The notes under the pieces were generated by a model, which did not search any database, was not told the origin of the DNA, and saw nothing but the letters and a program-made list of their open reading frames with translations. Source: Candidatus Hydrogenedens sp. (GTDB lineage Bacteria > Hydrogenedentota > Hydrogenedentia > Hydrogenedentales > Hydrogenedentaceae). Taken from it: a stretch of 63,745 bases of DNA. Every line of letters starts with the position of its first letter. Position 1 is the first letter of the stretch. The DNA is taken from NCBI GenBank assembly GCA_035361075.1, contig DAOSBX010000018.1, forward strand, positions 1 to 63,745, in the 5' to 3' direction. A program made the position numbers and the translations under genes. Shown here in pieces: positions 1-8,460 of the stretch.

Positions 1-1588
1 ATTTAAATCCGTCTGCTTCTGCTGATTTAACGAAATCCTTTTTATGCAGTGATTTGTCTGACCCCGAGAAGCGACCTTCGAAATACAATGTTTGCCATTG
101 CACCACCATGCCGTCGCCGTGATTGTTCATGAGGAGAATTTTTACAGGGATGTTGTAATTGGTGCAGGTTTCCATCTCGCCGAAGTTCATTCGTAGGCTT
201 CCATCTCCATCTATATCGATAACTATCTTATTTGGCTTGGCTAATTTGGCACCGATGGAGGCTGGTAAACCGAAGCCCATTGTTCCCATACTACCCGAAG
301 TAATGAATGTTCTCGGATGTTTAATATGCAGATATTGTGCGGCAAACATTTGATGTTGACCTACACCTGTAGTAAAGATAGCTTCGCCTTTGACAATATC
401 ATTCAATGCTTCTATAACTTCTGGTGGTTGAATTTTCTGGGCATTACGCTCGTAATTTAGAGGATATTCTTGTTTTAACTGTTGAATATGTTTTAACCAT
501 GCTTCATGACGGCAGGTAATGTTCTTACCATACTGAAGTAATGATTTAAGTGCTTTGCCCGCATCACCATTGTGAGACCACACTACAGGTTTCACTTTTC
601 CAATTTCGGCAGCGTCAATATCAATATGAGCGATTTTTGCATTTGGAGCAAATTCACTGGCTAAACCTGCGACGCGGTCATCAAAGCGTGCCCCTACTGC
701 AATGAGCAAATCGCAGTCCATAACAGCATAATTAGCATATGCTGTTCCATGCATTCCTAACATGTGCAAAGCTAATGGGGCTTTTGTGTCTATGGAACCG
801 ATGCCCATTAGTGTGGTGACCACAGGTATATGGAAATGGTTTACAAATTCGTTAAGGGCTGGTGCCGCATTGCTGGAGATGATTCCACCTCCGACATAGA
901 GCAAAGGTTTTTTAGATGCCCTTAGTAAGGTAAAAAACTCTTTTGCCTCTTCAGGGGTAATTTGGTTGTCATTAATTTTTTGCATTCGGTTCTGATAGCC
1001 ATGCATGGGTAGAAGGCCTTTACCTTTGAAAATGCCTTCGTAATTTTGGACATCTTTAGGGATGTCGATAACAACAGGGCCAGGTCGTCCTGTTCGGGCA
1101 ATGTAAAAGGCTGTTCGAACAATTTCTTCTAAATGTTCAGGCTCTTCGACTAAAAATACATGTTTTGCGCAGGAGGACATTAGGTTGAAGACAGGTGCTT
1201 CTTGAAATGCATCGGTTCCTACCGCAGAACGTGCAACCTGTCCACTTATCATAACCAGAGGAATAGAGTCTGCCATCGCATCACGGATAGGTGTGGTTGC
1301 GTTGGTTGCTCCTGGTCCAGACGTGACAAGGAATACACCGACTTCGCCTGATGCACGTGCAAATCCTGAAGCCATAAAACCTGCCCCTTGTTCATTAGCG
1401 GGGACAATCAACTTTATTGGGTGCTCTTTATGAACCCGATTCCAACGGAAAATAGCATCGTAAGTAGGAAGTATGGCTCCACCGCTATAACCGAATATGA
1501 CCTTCACACCTTCATCGGCAAGCACCTGAAGTATCATATCTGCCCCTTTCATCTTGGTGCCAGCTAATTCATGTTTTTTTGTAGTCAT
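1..1588 (-). CDS. ilvB: Acetolactate synthase large subunit, 3' end cut off by the window
   Basis: The minus-strand frame is open from the ATG at 1588 to base 2, giving 529 residues; the family usually has 560-600, so a short C-terminal piece is missing. It is a thiamine-diphosphate enzyme that condenses two pyruvates, or pyruvate and 2-oxobutyrate, in branched-chain amino-acid synthesis. The N-terminal domain has the catalytic-glutamate segment NEQGAGFMASGFAR, the central domain has GARFDDRVAG, and the C-terminal domain has the GDGS...N ThDP/Mg motif followed by NNHGDGMVVQWQ. The GD before GMV differs from the more usual Q-x-LGMV form. An AAGGAG ribosome-binding site lies 9 bases before the ATG. 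The gene follows rpsA on the same strand, separated by a strong hairpin. A small regulatory subunit (ilvH) would be expected downstream, outside the window. Confidence 0.95.
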   Translation of the reverse strand, partial: MTTKKHELAGTKMKGADMILQVLADEGVKVIFGYSGGAILPTYDAIFRWNRVHKEHPIKLIVPANEQGAGFMASGFARASGEVGVFLVTSGPGATNATTPIRDAMADSIPLVMISGQVARSAVGTDAFQEAPVFNLMSSCAKHVFLVEEPEHLEEIVRTAFYIARTGRPGPVVIDIPKDVQNYEGIFKGKGLLPMHGYQNRMQKINDNQITPEEAKEFFTLLRASKKPLLYVGGGIISSNAAPALNEFVNHFHIPVVTTLMGIGSIDTKAPLALHMLGMHGTAYANYAVMDCDLLIAVGARFDDRVAGLASEFAPNAKIAHIDIDAAEIGKVKPVVWSHNGDAGKALKSLLQYGKNITCRHEAWLKHIQQLKQEYPLNYERNAQKIQPPEVIEALNDIVKGEAIFTTGVGQHQMFAAQYLHIKHPRTFITSGSMGTMGFGLPASIGAKLAKPNKIVIDIDGDGSLRMNFGEMETCTNYNIPVKILLMNNHGDGMVVQWQTLYFEGRFSGSDKSLHKKDFVKSAEADGFK

Positions 1589-1680
1589 GTTAACAACTCC
1601 TTCTTCGTTATTAATGTTAATAACAATGATTAAAAATTTTTTATTTATTTAAGGTGAGATTTTATTCAAAGATTAAAGTT

Positions 1681-1717
1681 AAAGGCGCCGCTGAAATTCG
1701 TTTCTGCGGCGCCTTTT
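1681..1717 (-). terminator. Strong hairpin after rpsA
   Basis: Bases 1681-1696 and 1701-1716 form a 16-bp inverted repeat with one mismatch around TTCG. The core is GGCGCCGC pairing with GCGGCGCC, flanked by A-run and T-run ends on either strand. It lies between the rpsA stop (1745) and the ilvB start (1588), both on the minus strand, so it most likely ends rpsA transcription. The short U-tract on the minus strand makes this a probable rather than certain intrinsic terminator. Confidence 0.75.
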
Positions 1718-1744
1718 GCTTTCTATACTCCGCTGTTATTGGAA

Positions 1745-3721
1745 TTATTCAGTAGGCGGAGGTTCTTCCTCTGGCGCCGCAGAACTCGGCGCCTCACCTA
1801 CACCTACCTCCGGATCCTCCTCTTTTGCTGTTATTTCGGGTGCTGTTTCAGGCATTTCTTCCGTAGGCGTTCCTTGAGTTGTATCCTGACTGCTTTCTTC
1901 TGTTGAAGTTGTAATATTTGAACCGCCATTATGGATTAATTTATCTGCTACTTCTTCAATGGATTTACCTTGTTGAAGCAGTTCAGCAGGAATCACATCT
2001 TTTAGCATAGAACCCACATCAACAGGTTCTCCTGCTTCTGAATGGGTTTGCATAATTTCACCTTCTAAGTCTTTTTGGTATTCACGGATACTCAGTCCAA
2101 CTTTCCTCTCGACAGGGCTTATACTGATAATCTTCGCCATGACTTTCTGCCCGACATGAAGAAAATCTTCAGGACGTTGAACTTTTTCCATAGACATTTC
2201 GCTGAGATGAATCAATCCCTCAATGCCATTTTCGAGCTTTGCAAATGCACCGAAGCTAACTAATTTGCTAACCTCAACTTCGACATGTTTTCCTATCGGC
2301 ATACTCTCAATTAGTTCTTGCCATGGGTCAGGTTCTAATTGTTTCAAGCCGACACTGATTTTTTCCATTTCTGGGTCGATACTTAAAATTTTCACTTCTA
2401 TCTCTTGGTCTTTTTTCAACACTTCGGCAGGATTGGTTACTTTTTTTGTCCAAGAAATATCGCCCACATGGAGTAGTCCATCGATACCTTCTTCAATTTC
2501 AATAAAGGCACCGTAATCCATAATTGCACGAACACGACCTTTGACTACGGAACCCACTGGATATTTTTCCGCCATCATTTTCCATGGGTTGGGTTGGGTC
2601 TGCTTGAGACCGAGAGAGATTTTTTGTTCATCAGGGTCAACATGGAGAACCATGACATGGACTTCATCACCAATATTCATAATCTCGGATGGGTGACGTA
2701 CACGACGTGTCCAACTCATTTCGCTGATATGTATCATCCCTTCTAAACCATCTTCCATCTGGACAAACGCACCATAATCAGCAAGGCTAATGACGGTTCC
2801 TGTAACAATCGACCCCACGGGATATTTCTCCATAGCATTTAACCATGGATTTGGTGTCTTTTGTTTCAGACCTAAACTCACCCGATGTGTTTCGGGGTCA
2901 TAGGTAAGAACCATAACATCAATCTTTTGACCTATTTTTAACATTTGATGTGGATTTTTAGGTCTGCCCCACGTCATATCGGAAACGTGTAAAAGACCAT
3001 CTAACCCACCCAAATCGATGAATGCGCCAAAATCGGTAATATTCTTTACTTCACCTTGAACTATGGCACCGACCTTAATTGTTTTAATAAGTCGTTTCCG
3101 TTCCTCTTCTCTCCGCTCTTCTAAAAGTTTTCGATGGCTAACCACGACATTCCGTCGTTTCTGGTTTAGACTTAGAATTCGGAGTTCCATTCGTTTACCA
3201 ACGAATTCATCGAGGTCGTTAATCGGTCTTGTGCTGACTTGACTTCCTGGCATGAATGCATCCACGCCGATATCCACTTTCAACCCACCTTTTACCTTGC
3301 GGATAACTGTACCTTCGATAGTTCCATTTTCTTCAAATATCTTTTGGACATACTCCCAGTTCTTAATACGGTCCGCCTTTGTTTTAGACAAAACAGGCAT
3401 ACCTTCTTCATTCTCTGGAACCTCGATATAAAAATCGAAGGTAACTCCCTCTTTCAGTTCAGAGCGGTCAGGAAAATCTGTAATTCTGACAACTCCTTCA
3501 CTTTTATAGCCGATATCCACAAGCACACGGTCATCCATAATAGAGACCACTTGTCCCTTCACAACCTCCCCTTCTTGGAACCGCATCATACCCTCTTGCA
3601 GAAATTGGTCAACATCGGGCGATGTAAGATACGAATTTAATTCTTCTTTTAACTCTGGAGTCAACGCCTGAGTCGCCATTTCATCAACTTGTGCATTAAG
3701 TTCTGTATACTTATAACCCAT
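1745..3721 (-). CDS. rpsA: 30S ribosomal protein S1
   Basis: 658 residues with six S1 (OB-fold) repeats, starting near residues 48, 132, 217, 302, 388 and 474. Typical repeat cores such as VKNITDFGAFIDLGGLDGLL and HVSDMTWGRP are visible. Repeats 3-6 match best, as usual for S1, whose first two repeats bind the ribosome and whose later repeats bind mRNA. After the last repeat comes a low-complexity tail of about 90 residues rich in Glu, Pro, Ser and Thr (ending APEEEPPPTE), which extends beyond the E. coli protein's length. An AGGAG site lies 11 bases before the ATG. A promoter and a 5' hairpin sit just upstream. Confidence 0.97.
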   Translation of the reverse strand: MGYKYTELNAQVDEMATQALTPELKEELNSYLTSPDVDQFLQEGMMRFQEGEVVKGQVVSIMDDRVLVDIGYKSEGVVRITDFPDRSELKEGVTFDFYIEVPENEEGMPVLSKTKADRIKNWEYVQKIFEENGTIEGTVIRKVKGGLKVDIGVDAFMPGSQVSTRPINDLDEFVGKRMELRILSLNQKRRNVVVSHRKLLEERREEERKRLIKTIKVGAIVQGEVKNITDFGAFIDLGGLDGLLHVSDMTWGRPKNPHQMLKIGQKIDVMVLTYDPETHRVSLGLKQKTPNPWLNAMEKYPVGSIVTGTVISLADYGAFVQMEDGLEGMIHISEMSWTRRVRHPSEIMNIGDEVHVMVLHVDPDEQKISLGLKQTQPNPWKMMAEKYPVGSVVKGRVRAIMDYGAFIEIEEGIDGLLHVGDISWTKKVTNPAEVLKKDQEIEVKILSIDPEMEKISVGLKQLEPDPWQELIESMPIGKHVEVEVSKLVSFGAFAKLENGIEGLIHLSEMSMEKVQRPEDFLHVGQKVMAKIISISPVERKVGLSIREYQKDLEGEIMQTHSEAGEPVDVGSMLKDVIPAELLQQGKSIEEVADKLIHNGGSNITTSTEESSQDTTQGTPTEEMPETAPEITAKEEDPEVGVGEAPSSAAPEEEPPPTE

Positions 3722-3742
3722 AACTTAAAATGCTCCTTTCAG

Positions 3743-3769
3743 AAAAAAAATATCCTGCGAAAAAGCAGG
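3743..3769 (-). promoter_or_regulatory. Hairpin plus U-run in the rpsA leader
   Basis: Read on the minus strand, CCTGC (3769-3765) pairs with GCAGG (3758-3754) around a 6-base loop, and is followed three bases later by eight T residues (3750-3743). This is the shape of a small intrinsic terminator or a 5' stabilising hairpin. It lies between the predicted start point (about 3770) and the Shine-Dalgarno sequence, so it would form at the very 5' end of the rpsA mRNA. The function is inferred from position only. Confidence 0.45.
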
Positions 3770-3775
3770 TGTTAT

Positions 3776-3805
3776 ATTATACTATTTTTTTAAATTAAAA
3801 CTCAA
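3776..3805 (-). promoter_or_regulatory. Predicted sigma70-type promoter of rpsA
   Basis: On the minus strand TTGAGT (3805-3800) and a perfect TATAAT (3781-3776) are separated by 18 bases. The predicted start point is about 3770, some 49 bases before the rpsA ATG at 3721. It is the only strong match in the rpsA upstream region. Confidence 0.6.
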
Positions 3806-3916
3806 CCTGTAAATAATATTTCGGATTTGAAAGATATAGGAACTTTCAGAGTAATATATGTGTTTAAAATGTAATTACATCTATAACAGAATAACAGAAC
3901 AAAAAAGGAGAAAAAT

Positions 3917-4129
3917 ATGAGTAAGGCGACCATGTTAAAAGTCATCAACCCTATCCTCTTACTCCTGTTTATCAATCAGGCAAGTACAGGTCTTTTCCAT
4001 CATTCACTTTCACACAAGATGTTTGAGGTCTTACATGAAGGGGGTGGAATTGTCCTTATCATTGTTTCATTATTGCATCTAATTCTAAATTGGGGCTGGG
4101 TTCGCTCCACTTTCTTAAAAAGGGCATAA
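3917..4129 (+). CDS. Small DUF4405-like membrane protein
   Basis: 70 residues with two predicted membrane helices, about residues 10-28 (INPILLLLFINQASTG) and 43-62 (GGIVLIIVSLLHLILNWGWV). Histidines lie at the end of helix 1 (LFHHSLSH), between the helices (EVLHEGGG) and in helix 2 (LLHLILNW). The TGL...H...H...NW pattern is that of the DUF4405 family, thought to be related to haem-binding cytochrome b-type helices; haem binding here is inference. A strong AAGGAG site lies 7 bases before the ATG. The gene stands alone, divergent from rpsA and convergent with the anti-sigma gene. Confidence 0.8.
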   Translation: MSKATMLKVINPILLLLFINQASTGLFHHSLSHKMFEVLHEGGGIVLIIVSLLHLILNWGWVRSTFLKRA

Positions 4130-4148
4130 TGTTGTACGTTTGAAAAAT

Positions 4149-4201
4149 CTTGAATAGATAAAAACCTCTTTTCTGATATCTATCCAAGTTGTGTCTTTTT
4201 T
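4149..4201. terminator. Hairpin and T-run between convergent genes
   Basis: CTTGAATAGAT (4149-4159) pairs with ATCTATCCAAG (4178-4188) with one mismatch, followed by a T-rich stretch at 4194-4201. It lies between the stop at 4129 (plus strand) and the stop at 4271 (minus strand), a sensible place for a terminator of the plus-strand gene. The loop is long (18 bases) and the stem AT-rich, so strength is uncertain. Confidence 0.4.
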
Positions 4202-4270
4202 ATCTATTAAATTTGCTTTTATTATTGTTTGGTGGGTTATTTGTGGTTAAAATGTAATTATATTATATTT

Positions 4271-4948
4271 TTAAAGCATTCTATCAAGATATATTTGTTT
4301 AAGTAGTTCTGCTTTTTCTTTCATAGCTTTCTGCAAAATTTCATTGGCACGTGGACACCCTGGATTTTTCCGCAATGCTACTTGAGCCGATTCCAATTCC
4401 TGGTCAATTACAGAAACAGATTTTAAGGGGTATATCGAGTACCCTTGAGCGTTTTGTAATAAGGGCGATAGTGCAGAGCCTAATACTTCGATTTCATGTT
4501 TTAAATCTCGTGTAACATCTTTTTCACGAGTTGGTTTTGTTACTTGTGTAGTGATTTTAGCAAAGGTATTTATATTTTCTGGTGTCGATATAGCATTTAT
4601 AGTTGGATAATGTTCTACAAAAAGGTAATACCCTAAAATCAGCCAAATTAAAACACAAATCGAAATAAAAATGGGGGAATTTCTTCTTGAAGGGGTGGGT
4701 ATGATTTCTATTTGTTTTCTTTGTTCTTTTGCCCTTTTTAAAATTTCCAGTGTCAACTCTTTTGGTGGTTCCACCTCTCGGGCAGAATCAAAGAATTTTA
4801 GTGATGCACAAATTGCATCCACTTCGGCTTTACATTGCGGACATTGACTTAGATGCCTTGCAATTCCCGAGAAAATAGGACCCTTGCCATCAACGAGAAC
4901 CTCTGCATAGGTTATCAACTGTGTCCGTGTAGGGTGTTTTAATATCAT
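4271..4948 (-). CDS. Anti-sigma factor with zinc-finger N-terminus
   Basis: 225 residues. The N-terminal part has H-LSQCPQC (the H-x3-C-x2-C signature of zf-HC2 anti-sigma domains), followed near residue 100 by a single membrane helix (FISICVLIWLILGYYLF) and then about 110 extracytoplasmic residues with no recognised domain. The gene lies 70 bases downstream of an ECF sigma gene on the same strand, the standard arrangement for a sigma factor and its membrane-bound inhibitor. The inferred role is to hold the sigma factor at the membrane until a signal releases it. The signal is not evident. Confidence 0.85.
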   Translation of the reverse strand: MILKHPTRTQLITYAEVLVDGKGPIFSGIARHLSQCPQCKAEVDAICASLKFFDSAREVEPPKELTLEILKRAKEQRKQIEIIPTPSRRNSPIFISICVLIWLILGYYLFVEHYPTINAISTPENINTFAKITTQVTKPTREKDVTRDLKHEIEVLGSALSPLLQNAQGYSIYPLKSVSVIDQELESAQVALRKNPGCPRANEILQKAMKEKAELLKQIYLDRML

Positions 4949-5018
4949 AATATATTATCTTCTTTTAGTCTATGTATTAAATCTATATACCTTCAATAAA
5001 GTTTCTAAAACATCAAAT

Positions 5019-5723
5019 TTAATGTTCATTTAGATATTCACGAAATTCTTCTAAATAAGGTCTTAACGCTCTTTCGGTGCGGAGAACCCTGGTTTTGGCT
5101 GTGCCAATGGGTATATCCATAATATTTGCAATCTCCTCATAGGAGAGGTCTAAAAAGCGACGTAACACAAAGGTTTCCCTTTGTTCAACTGGTATTTTTT
5201 TCAATGCTTCGTTTATGGCTTCCGAAATTTCTTTGCACTTTGTTTTTTTCCAGACGCTTAGACGTGGGTCTGCTTGATGTTCTATCGGGCTCCAATCGTG
5301 ATTATCATCTGGACTATCTTTAGAATTCCACCATTGAGATAAACTAAAGAATCGAGGTCGACGATTCTGGAGTCCCCATTCTTTTGAAATAATATTACTC
5401 GCAATAGTAAATAAATAGGTTGTAAATTTTGCAGTTGGTTGATAACGAGAAGCATTGCTTACAATAGCCATGAATACTTCTTGAGTTAGCTCTTCTGCGA
5501 TATGCCAGTTATGAATCATACGATACATATAATTAAAGACACTACGTTCATGTCGACGAAGTAACTCCGCAAACGCTTCTTCGTTCCCTTCACCGAAAGC
5601 AAGCATTAAGTCCTCATCTTTCCAATCCGCAAGAGGAACAGAATCGTCCCTTACCCGCAACACAGATTTTTGTTCGCGTGTTACGGGCTGAAACGAGACA
5701 ATATTTCGATTTTTCGGATTCAT
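5019..5723 (-). CDS. ECF RNA polymerase sigma factor
   Basis: 234 residues. Region 2 contains RMIHNWHIAEELTQEVFMAI, and region 4 ends with VLRRFLDLSYEEIANIMDIP and GTAKTRVLRTERALRPYL, a classical sigma-70 helix-turn-helix. A 35-residue segment between the regions (FFSLSQWWNSKDSPDDN area) is longer than in minimal ECF factors. It precedes the zinc-finger anti-sigma gene on the same strand. No clear Shine-Dalgarno is seen before the ATG. The target regulon is unknown. Confidence 0.93.
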   Translation of the reverse strand: MNPKNRNIVSFQPVTREQKSVLRVRDDSVPLADWKDEDLMLAFGEGNEEAFAELLRRHERSVFNYMYRMIHNWHIAEELTQEVFMAIVSNASRYQPTAKFTTYLFTIASNIISKEWGLQNRRPRFFSLSQWWNSKDSPDDNHDWSPIEHQADPRLSVWKKTKCKEISEAINEALKKIPVEQRETFVLRRFLDLSYEEIANIMDIPIGTAKTRVLRTERALRPYLEEFREYLNEH

Positions 5724-5992
5724 AGTCTATCTTTATAGTATTTTTTAAATTATTATATCAATAAAATGAAAAAAGTTCCTAATCCACATCCATCTTTAAA
5801 AATAAACGAATTATTTCTACAAATATTTAAACGTGTTATTAAAAATTTTATGTTGAAGATTCTTAATTTATGAAAAATAAATTATCGATGTTGTAAATGC
5901 ATTTTATTCTTTGTATAATAAAAAGTCTCACTATAGATATACCGATAGAAATAAATATTATTACAATTAAAAAGAGAAAGGATGTTTTTCTT

Positions 5993-6646
5993 ATGTACAT
6001 AGGGAGAATCGTGTCTGTTGCTCAAACTGAAGATGGTAGACTGTGTGCTATGTATCGTGTTTCAAGTCGTTCATTTCCAAACCGTCAAGCGGTGTTGGGA
6101 AAAAATAAAGTAACTATAACTCCTTTAGCAGGACATGAGGCAGACCTTCAAAAAAATCCATATATTTCTTATAACTGTTTAAAGAGTGTTTTGGATGGGG
6201 AAGTTGCAGTTTTAAGTAATGGGAGTCACACAGACCCAATTGCAGAAAAAATAATCAATGGGATGCCGACACGGGACGCTATTGCTTTAACACTCATTGC
6301 ACTTGATTTTGAAAAAGATGATTATGCTACACCGCGAATTGTAGCGGTTATTGATAAGGCTGAAGGTTCAGGATGGTTGGGTATTGTTCGTTCGGATGGG
6401 TTGGAGGTGTGCAGAATGGACTTAAAACCAGGACGATTTTTTTATGTAGCAACGTATGAAGAAAACTATATTAGTTCTTGCCATGGGGGTGTTTTCCCTG
6501 CTCTTACTGCGGAAGAGGCATGTGCTTTCATTCTTGGTGGTGGTGTTTTCTCAGAACGTACACATCCGATAACTGCGGTCAGTGCAATGGCAACAGACGA
6601 AGGTTTTGATATTGCTATTCAAAATTCTCCTGTTTACGCTAAATGA
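5993..6646 (+). CDS. purO: IMP cyclohydrolase of the archaeal PurO type
   Basis: 217 residues, similar in length to archaeal PurO (about 200). It closes FAICAR to IMP, the last step of de novo purine synthesis, done in most bacteria by the PurH C-terminal... N-terminal cyclohydrolase domain instead. Family features are the N-terminal MYIGRIVSV, AMYRVSSRSFPNRQAV, the NPYISYNC segment, VLSNGSHTDPIAEKI and ISSCHGGVFPALTAEEA. The ATG at 5993 is chosen over an in-frame ATG at 5897 because the family starts with MYIGR and an AAAGGA site lies 10 bases upstream. purB follows 63 bases later, supporting a purine role. No purH is in the window. Confidence 0.88.
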   Translation: MYIGRIVSVAQTEDGRLCAMYRVSSRSFPNRQAVLGKNKVTITPLAGHEADLQKNPYISYNCLKSVLDGEVAVLSNGSHTDPIAEKIINGMPTRDAIALTLIALDFEKDDYATPRIVAVIDKAEGSGWLGIVRSDGLEVCRMDLKPGRFFYVATYEENYISSCHGGVFPALTAEEACAFILGGGVFSERTHPITAVSAMATDEGFDIAIQNSPVYAK

Positions 6647-6709
6647 TGGTGAGCATCAGTTCAATAATTTTTAAACAAATCAAATATAATGTATCTGAGG
6701 AATAATGGT

Positions 6710-8146
6710 ATGATTGACTATACCACGTATGTAAGCCCGTTTGTTGAGCGATTTGCCACAAAAGAAATGATAGCCCTGTGGAGTCCTCAGAAAAAATTCT
6801 CAACGTGGCGGAAATGTTGGTTGGCTCTCGCTGAAGCTGAAAAAGAATTAGGATTAGAAATCTCTGATGAACAAATTGACGAGTTGAAAAATCATTTAGA
6901 GGACATTGACTTTGAAAAAGCGAGAGCTTATGAGGAACAAACACGACATGATGTTATGGCACATATATTAACTTTAGGGGATGTTGCCCCAAAAGCAAAA
7001 CCGATTATTCATTTGGGGGCAACAAGCTGTTTTGTTACAGACAACACCGATGCAATCCTTATTCGAGAGGCGCTCTTACTGATACGGAATAAAATTGTTG
7101 CGATTTTAAAACGTTTAAAGAGTTTTGCAATCCACTATAAAGATTTACCGACATTAGGTTATACTCACTTTCAGCCAGCACAGCTGGTCACCGTTGGGAA
7201 ACGGGCATGTCTGTGGGCGCAAGACCTTGTTTTAGATTTAAGGCACATTGAGTTTTTCCTAACTGAAATGCAATGCAGAGGTGTAAAAGGAGCAACAGGG
7301 ACACAAGCATCATTTTTAGTTCTTTTTAATGGTGACCATGAAAAGGTAAAAAAATTAGATTGTCTTATTGCTGAAAAATTAGGATTTGTATCTTCGATAC
7401 CTGTATCAGGACAAACATATACACGAAAAATAGATACTCACGTATTGCAAATCTTAGCAGGGATAGGGGAATCTGTTCACAAGTTTGCGACGGACTTGCG
7501 TTTACTCCAACACATGAAAGAAATAGAGGAACCCTTTGAAAAATCACAGGTGGGTAGTTCTGCAATGCCTTATAAACGTAACCCTATGCGTTCAGAGCGG
7601 GCATGTGCTCTGGCTCGCTTTGTTATGGGTATCCCTATATATAGTGGGTTTACAACCGCTGTGCAATGGATGGAACGCACTTTAGACGATTCTGCGATAC
7701 GACGGATTATCATTCCAGAAGCATTCATGGCAACCGACGGAATGCTTAATCTGTATCTAAATATTATGGAAAATCCTGTCGTGTATCCGCAGGTGATAGC
7801 TAAGCATGTCCGCGAAGAATTGCCTTTTATGGCAACGGAATCATTATTAATGGCAGGAGTGAAAAAAGGTGGAGACCGTCAAGTACTACATGAAATTATT
7901 CGGAAACATGCACAATCTGCTGGGGAATGGGTTAAAAATGAAGGGCAAGAAAATGATTTGTTAGAACGGTTGGCTAATGACCCAGATTTCCCACTTACTA
8001 AAGAAGAAATTATGAACTGCCTTGATGAAAAAGATTTTGTAGGAAGGGCACCACAACAAACCGAAGAATTTGTTAGGGAAATTATTGACCCGATAATTGA
8101 GAAATACTCCAAAATATCGGAGATATCTTCATCTGTTTCGGTATAA
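6710..8146 (+). CDS. purB: Adenylosuccinate lyase
   Basis: 478 residues from the ATG at 6710. The enzyme releases fumarate from adenylosuccinate (AMP branch) and from SAICAR (de novo purine pathway). The fumarase/aspartase-superfamily signature is SSAMPYKRNPMRSE, with the catalytic serine loop. Other conserved stretches are HLGATSCFVTDNTD and LGYTHFQPAQLVTVGKR. The ATG at 6710 is preferred over an in-frame ATG at 6689 because GAGG (6697-6700) lies 9 bases before it and MIDYTTYVSP fits the family start. It forms a likely operon with purO. Confidence 0.95.
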   Translation: MIDYTTYVSPFVERFATKEMIALWSPQKKFSTWRKCWLALAEAEKELGLEISDEQIDELKNHLEDIDFEKARAYEEQTRHDVMAHILTLGDVAPKAKPIIHLGATSCFVTDNTDAILIREALLLIRNKIVAILKRLKSFAIHYKDLPTLGYTHFQPAQLVTVGKRACLWAQDLVLDLRHIEFFLTEMQCRGVKGATGTQASFLVLFNGDHEKVKKLDCLIAEKLGFVSSIPVSGQTYTRKIDTHVLQILAGIGESVHKFATDLRLLQHMKEIEEPFEKSQVGSSAMPYKRNPMRSERACALARFVMGIPIYSGFTTAVQWMERTLDDSAIRRIIIPEAFMATDGMLNLYLNIMENPVVYPQVIAKHVREELPFMATESLLMAGVKKGGDRQVLHEIIRKHAQSAGEWVKNEGQENDLLERLANDPDFPLTKEEIMNCLDEKDFVGRAPQQTEEFVREIIDPIIEKYSKISEISSSVSV

Positions 8147-8460
8147 TAAGAAACTGATAATAAAAAATATTCACACAAGTTTTTATATGAAATAGATAGG
8201 TTAAGATAAACTTTTCCACAATTTATACACATTGTATCTAACAAATTAGATTTTTTGAATGCGAGTTTTATAAGTTATTGTAAAACAAATAGATACAAAG
8301 TTTCAGGTAAAGATACTTATACAGGACATGTGAGTTTAATAATTGACAAATATCCAATTTATACACATACGCATAAAACGTGTTTTTCTATTTTTAATTC
8401 CAAACAATCCAAGTCATTATAATTTATCTTATTTTATTAAAATTCAAAAAAGATTAACCA
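8147..8460 (+). promoter_or_regulatory. AT-rich gene-free gap with three DnaA-box matches
   Basis: No gene is seen in these 313 bases, which are strongly AT-rich. Three plus-strand sites match TTWTNCACA exactly: TTTTCCACA (8212-8220), TTATACACA (8223-8231) and TTATACACA (8359-8367). The first two are almost adjacent. This could be a small origin-like or DnaA-binding region, or the promoter region of rsmD. No 13-mer unwinding repeats or dnaA/dnaN neighbours are present, so origin function is unproven. Confidence 0.4.

Noticed and set aside
6690..6709. Upstream ATG for purB at 6689
   Set aside because: The ATG at 6710 has a better-placed GAGG and matches the family start.
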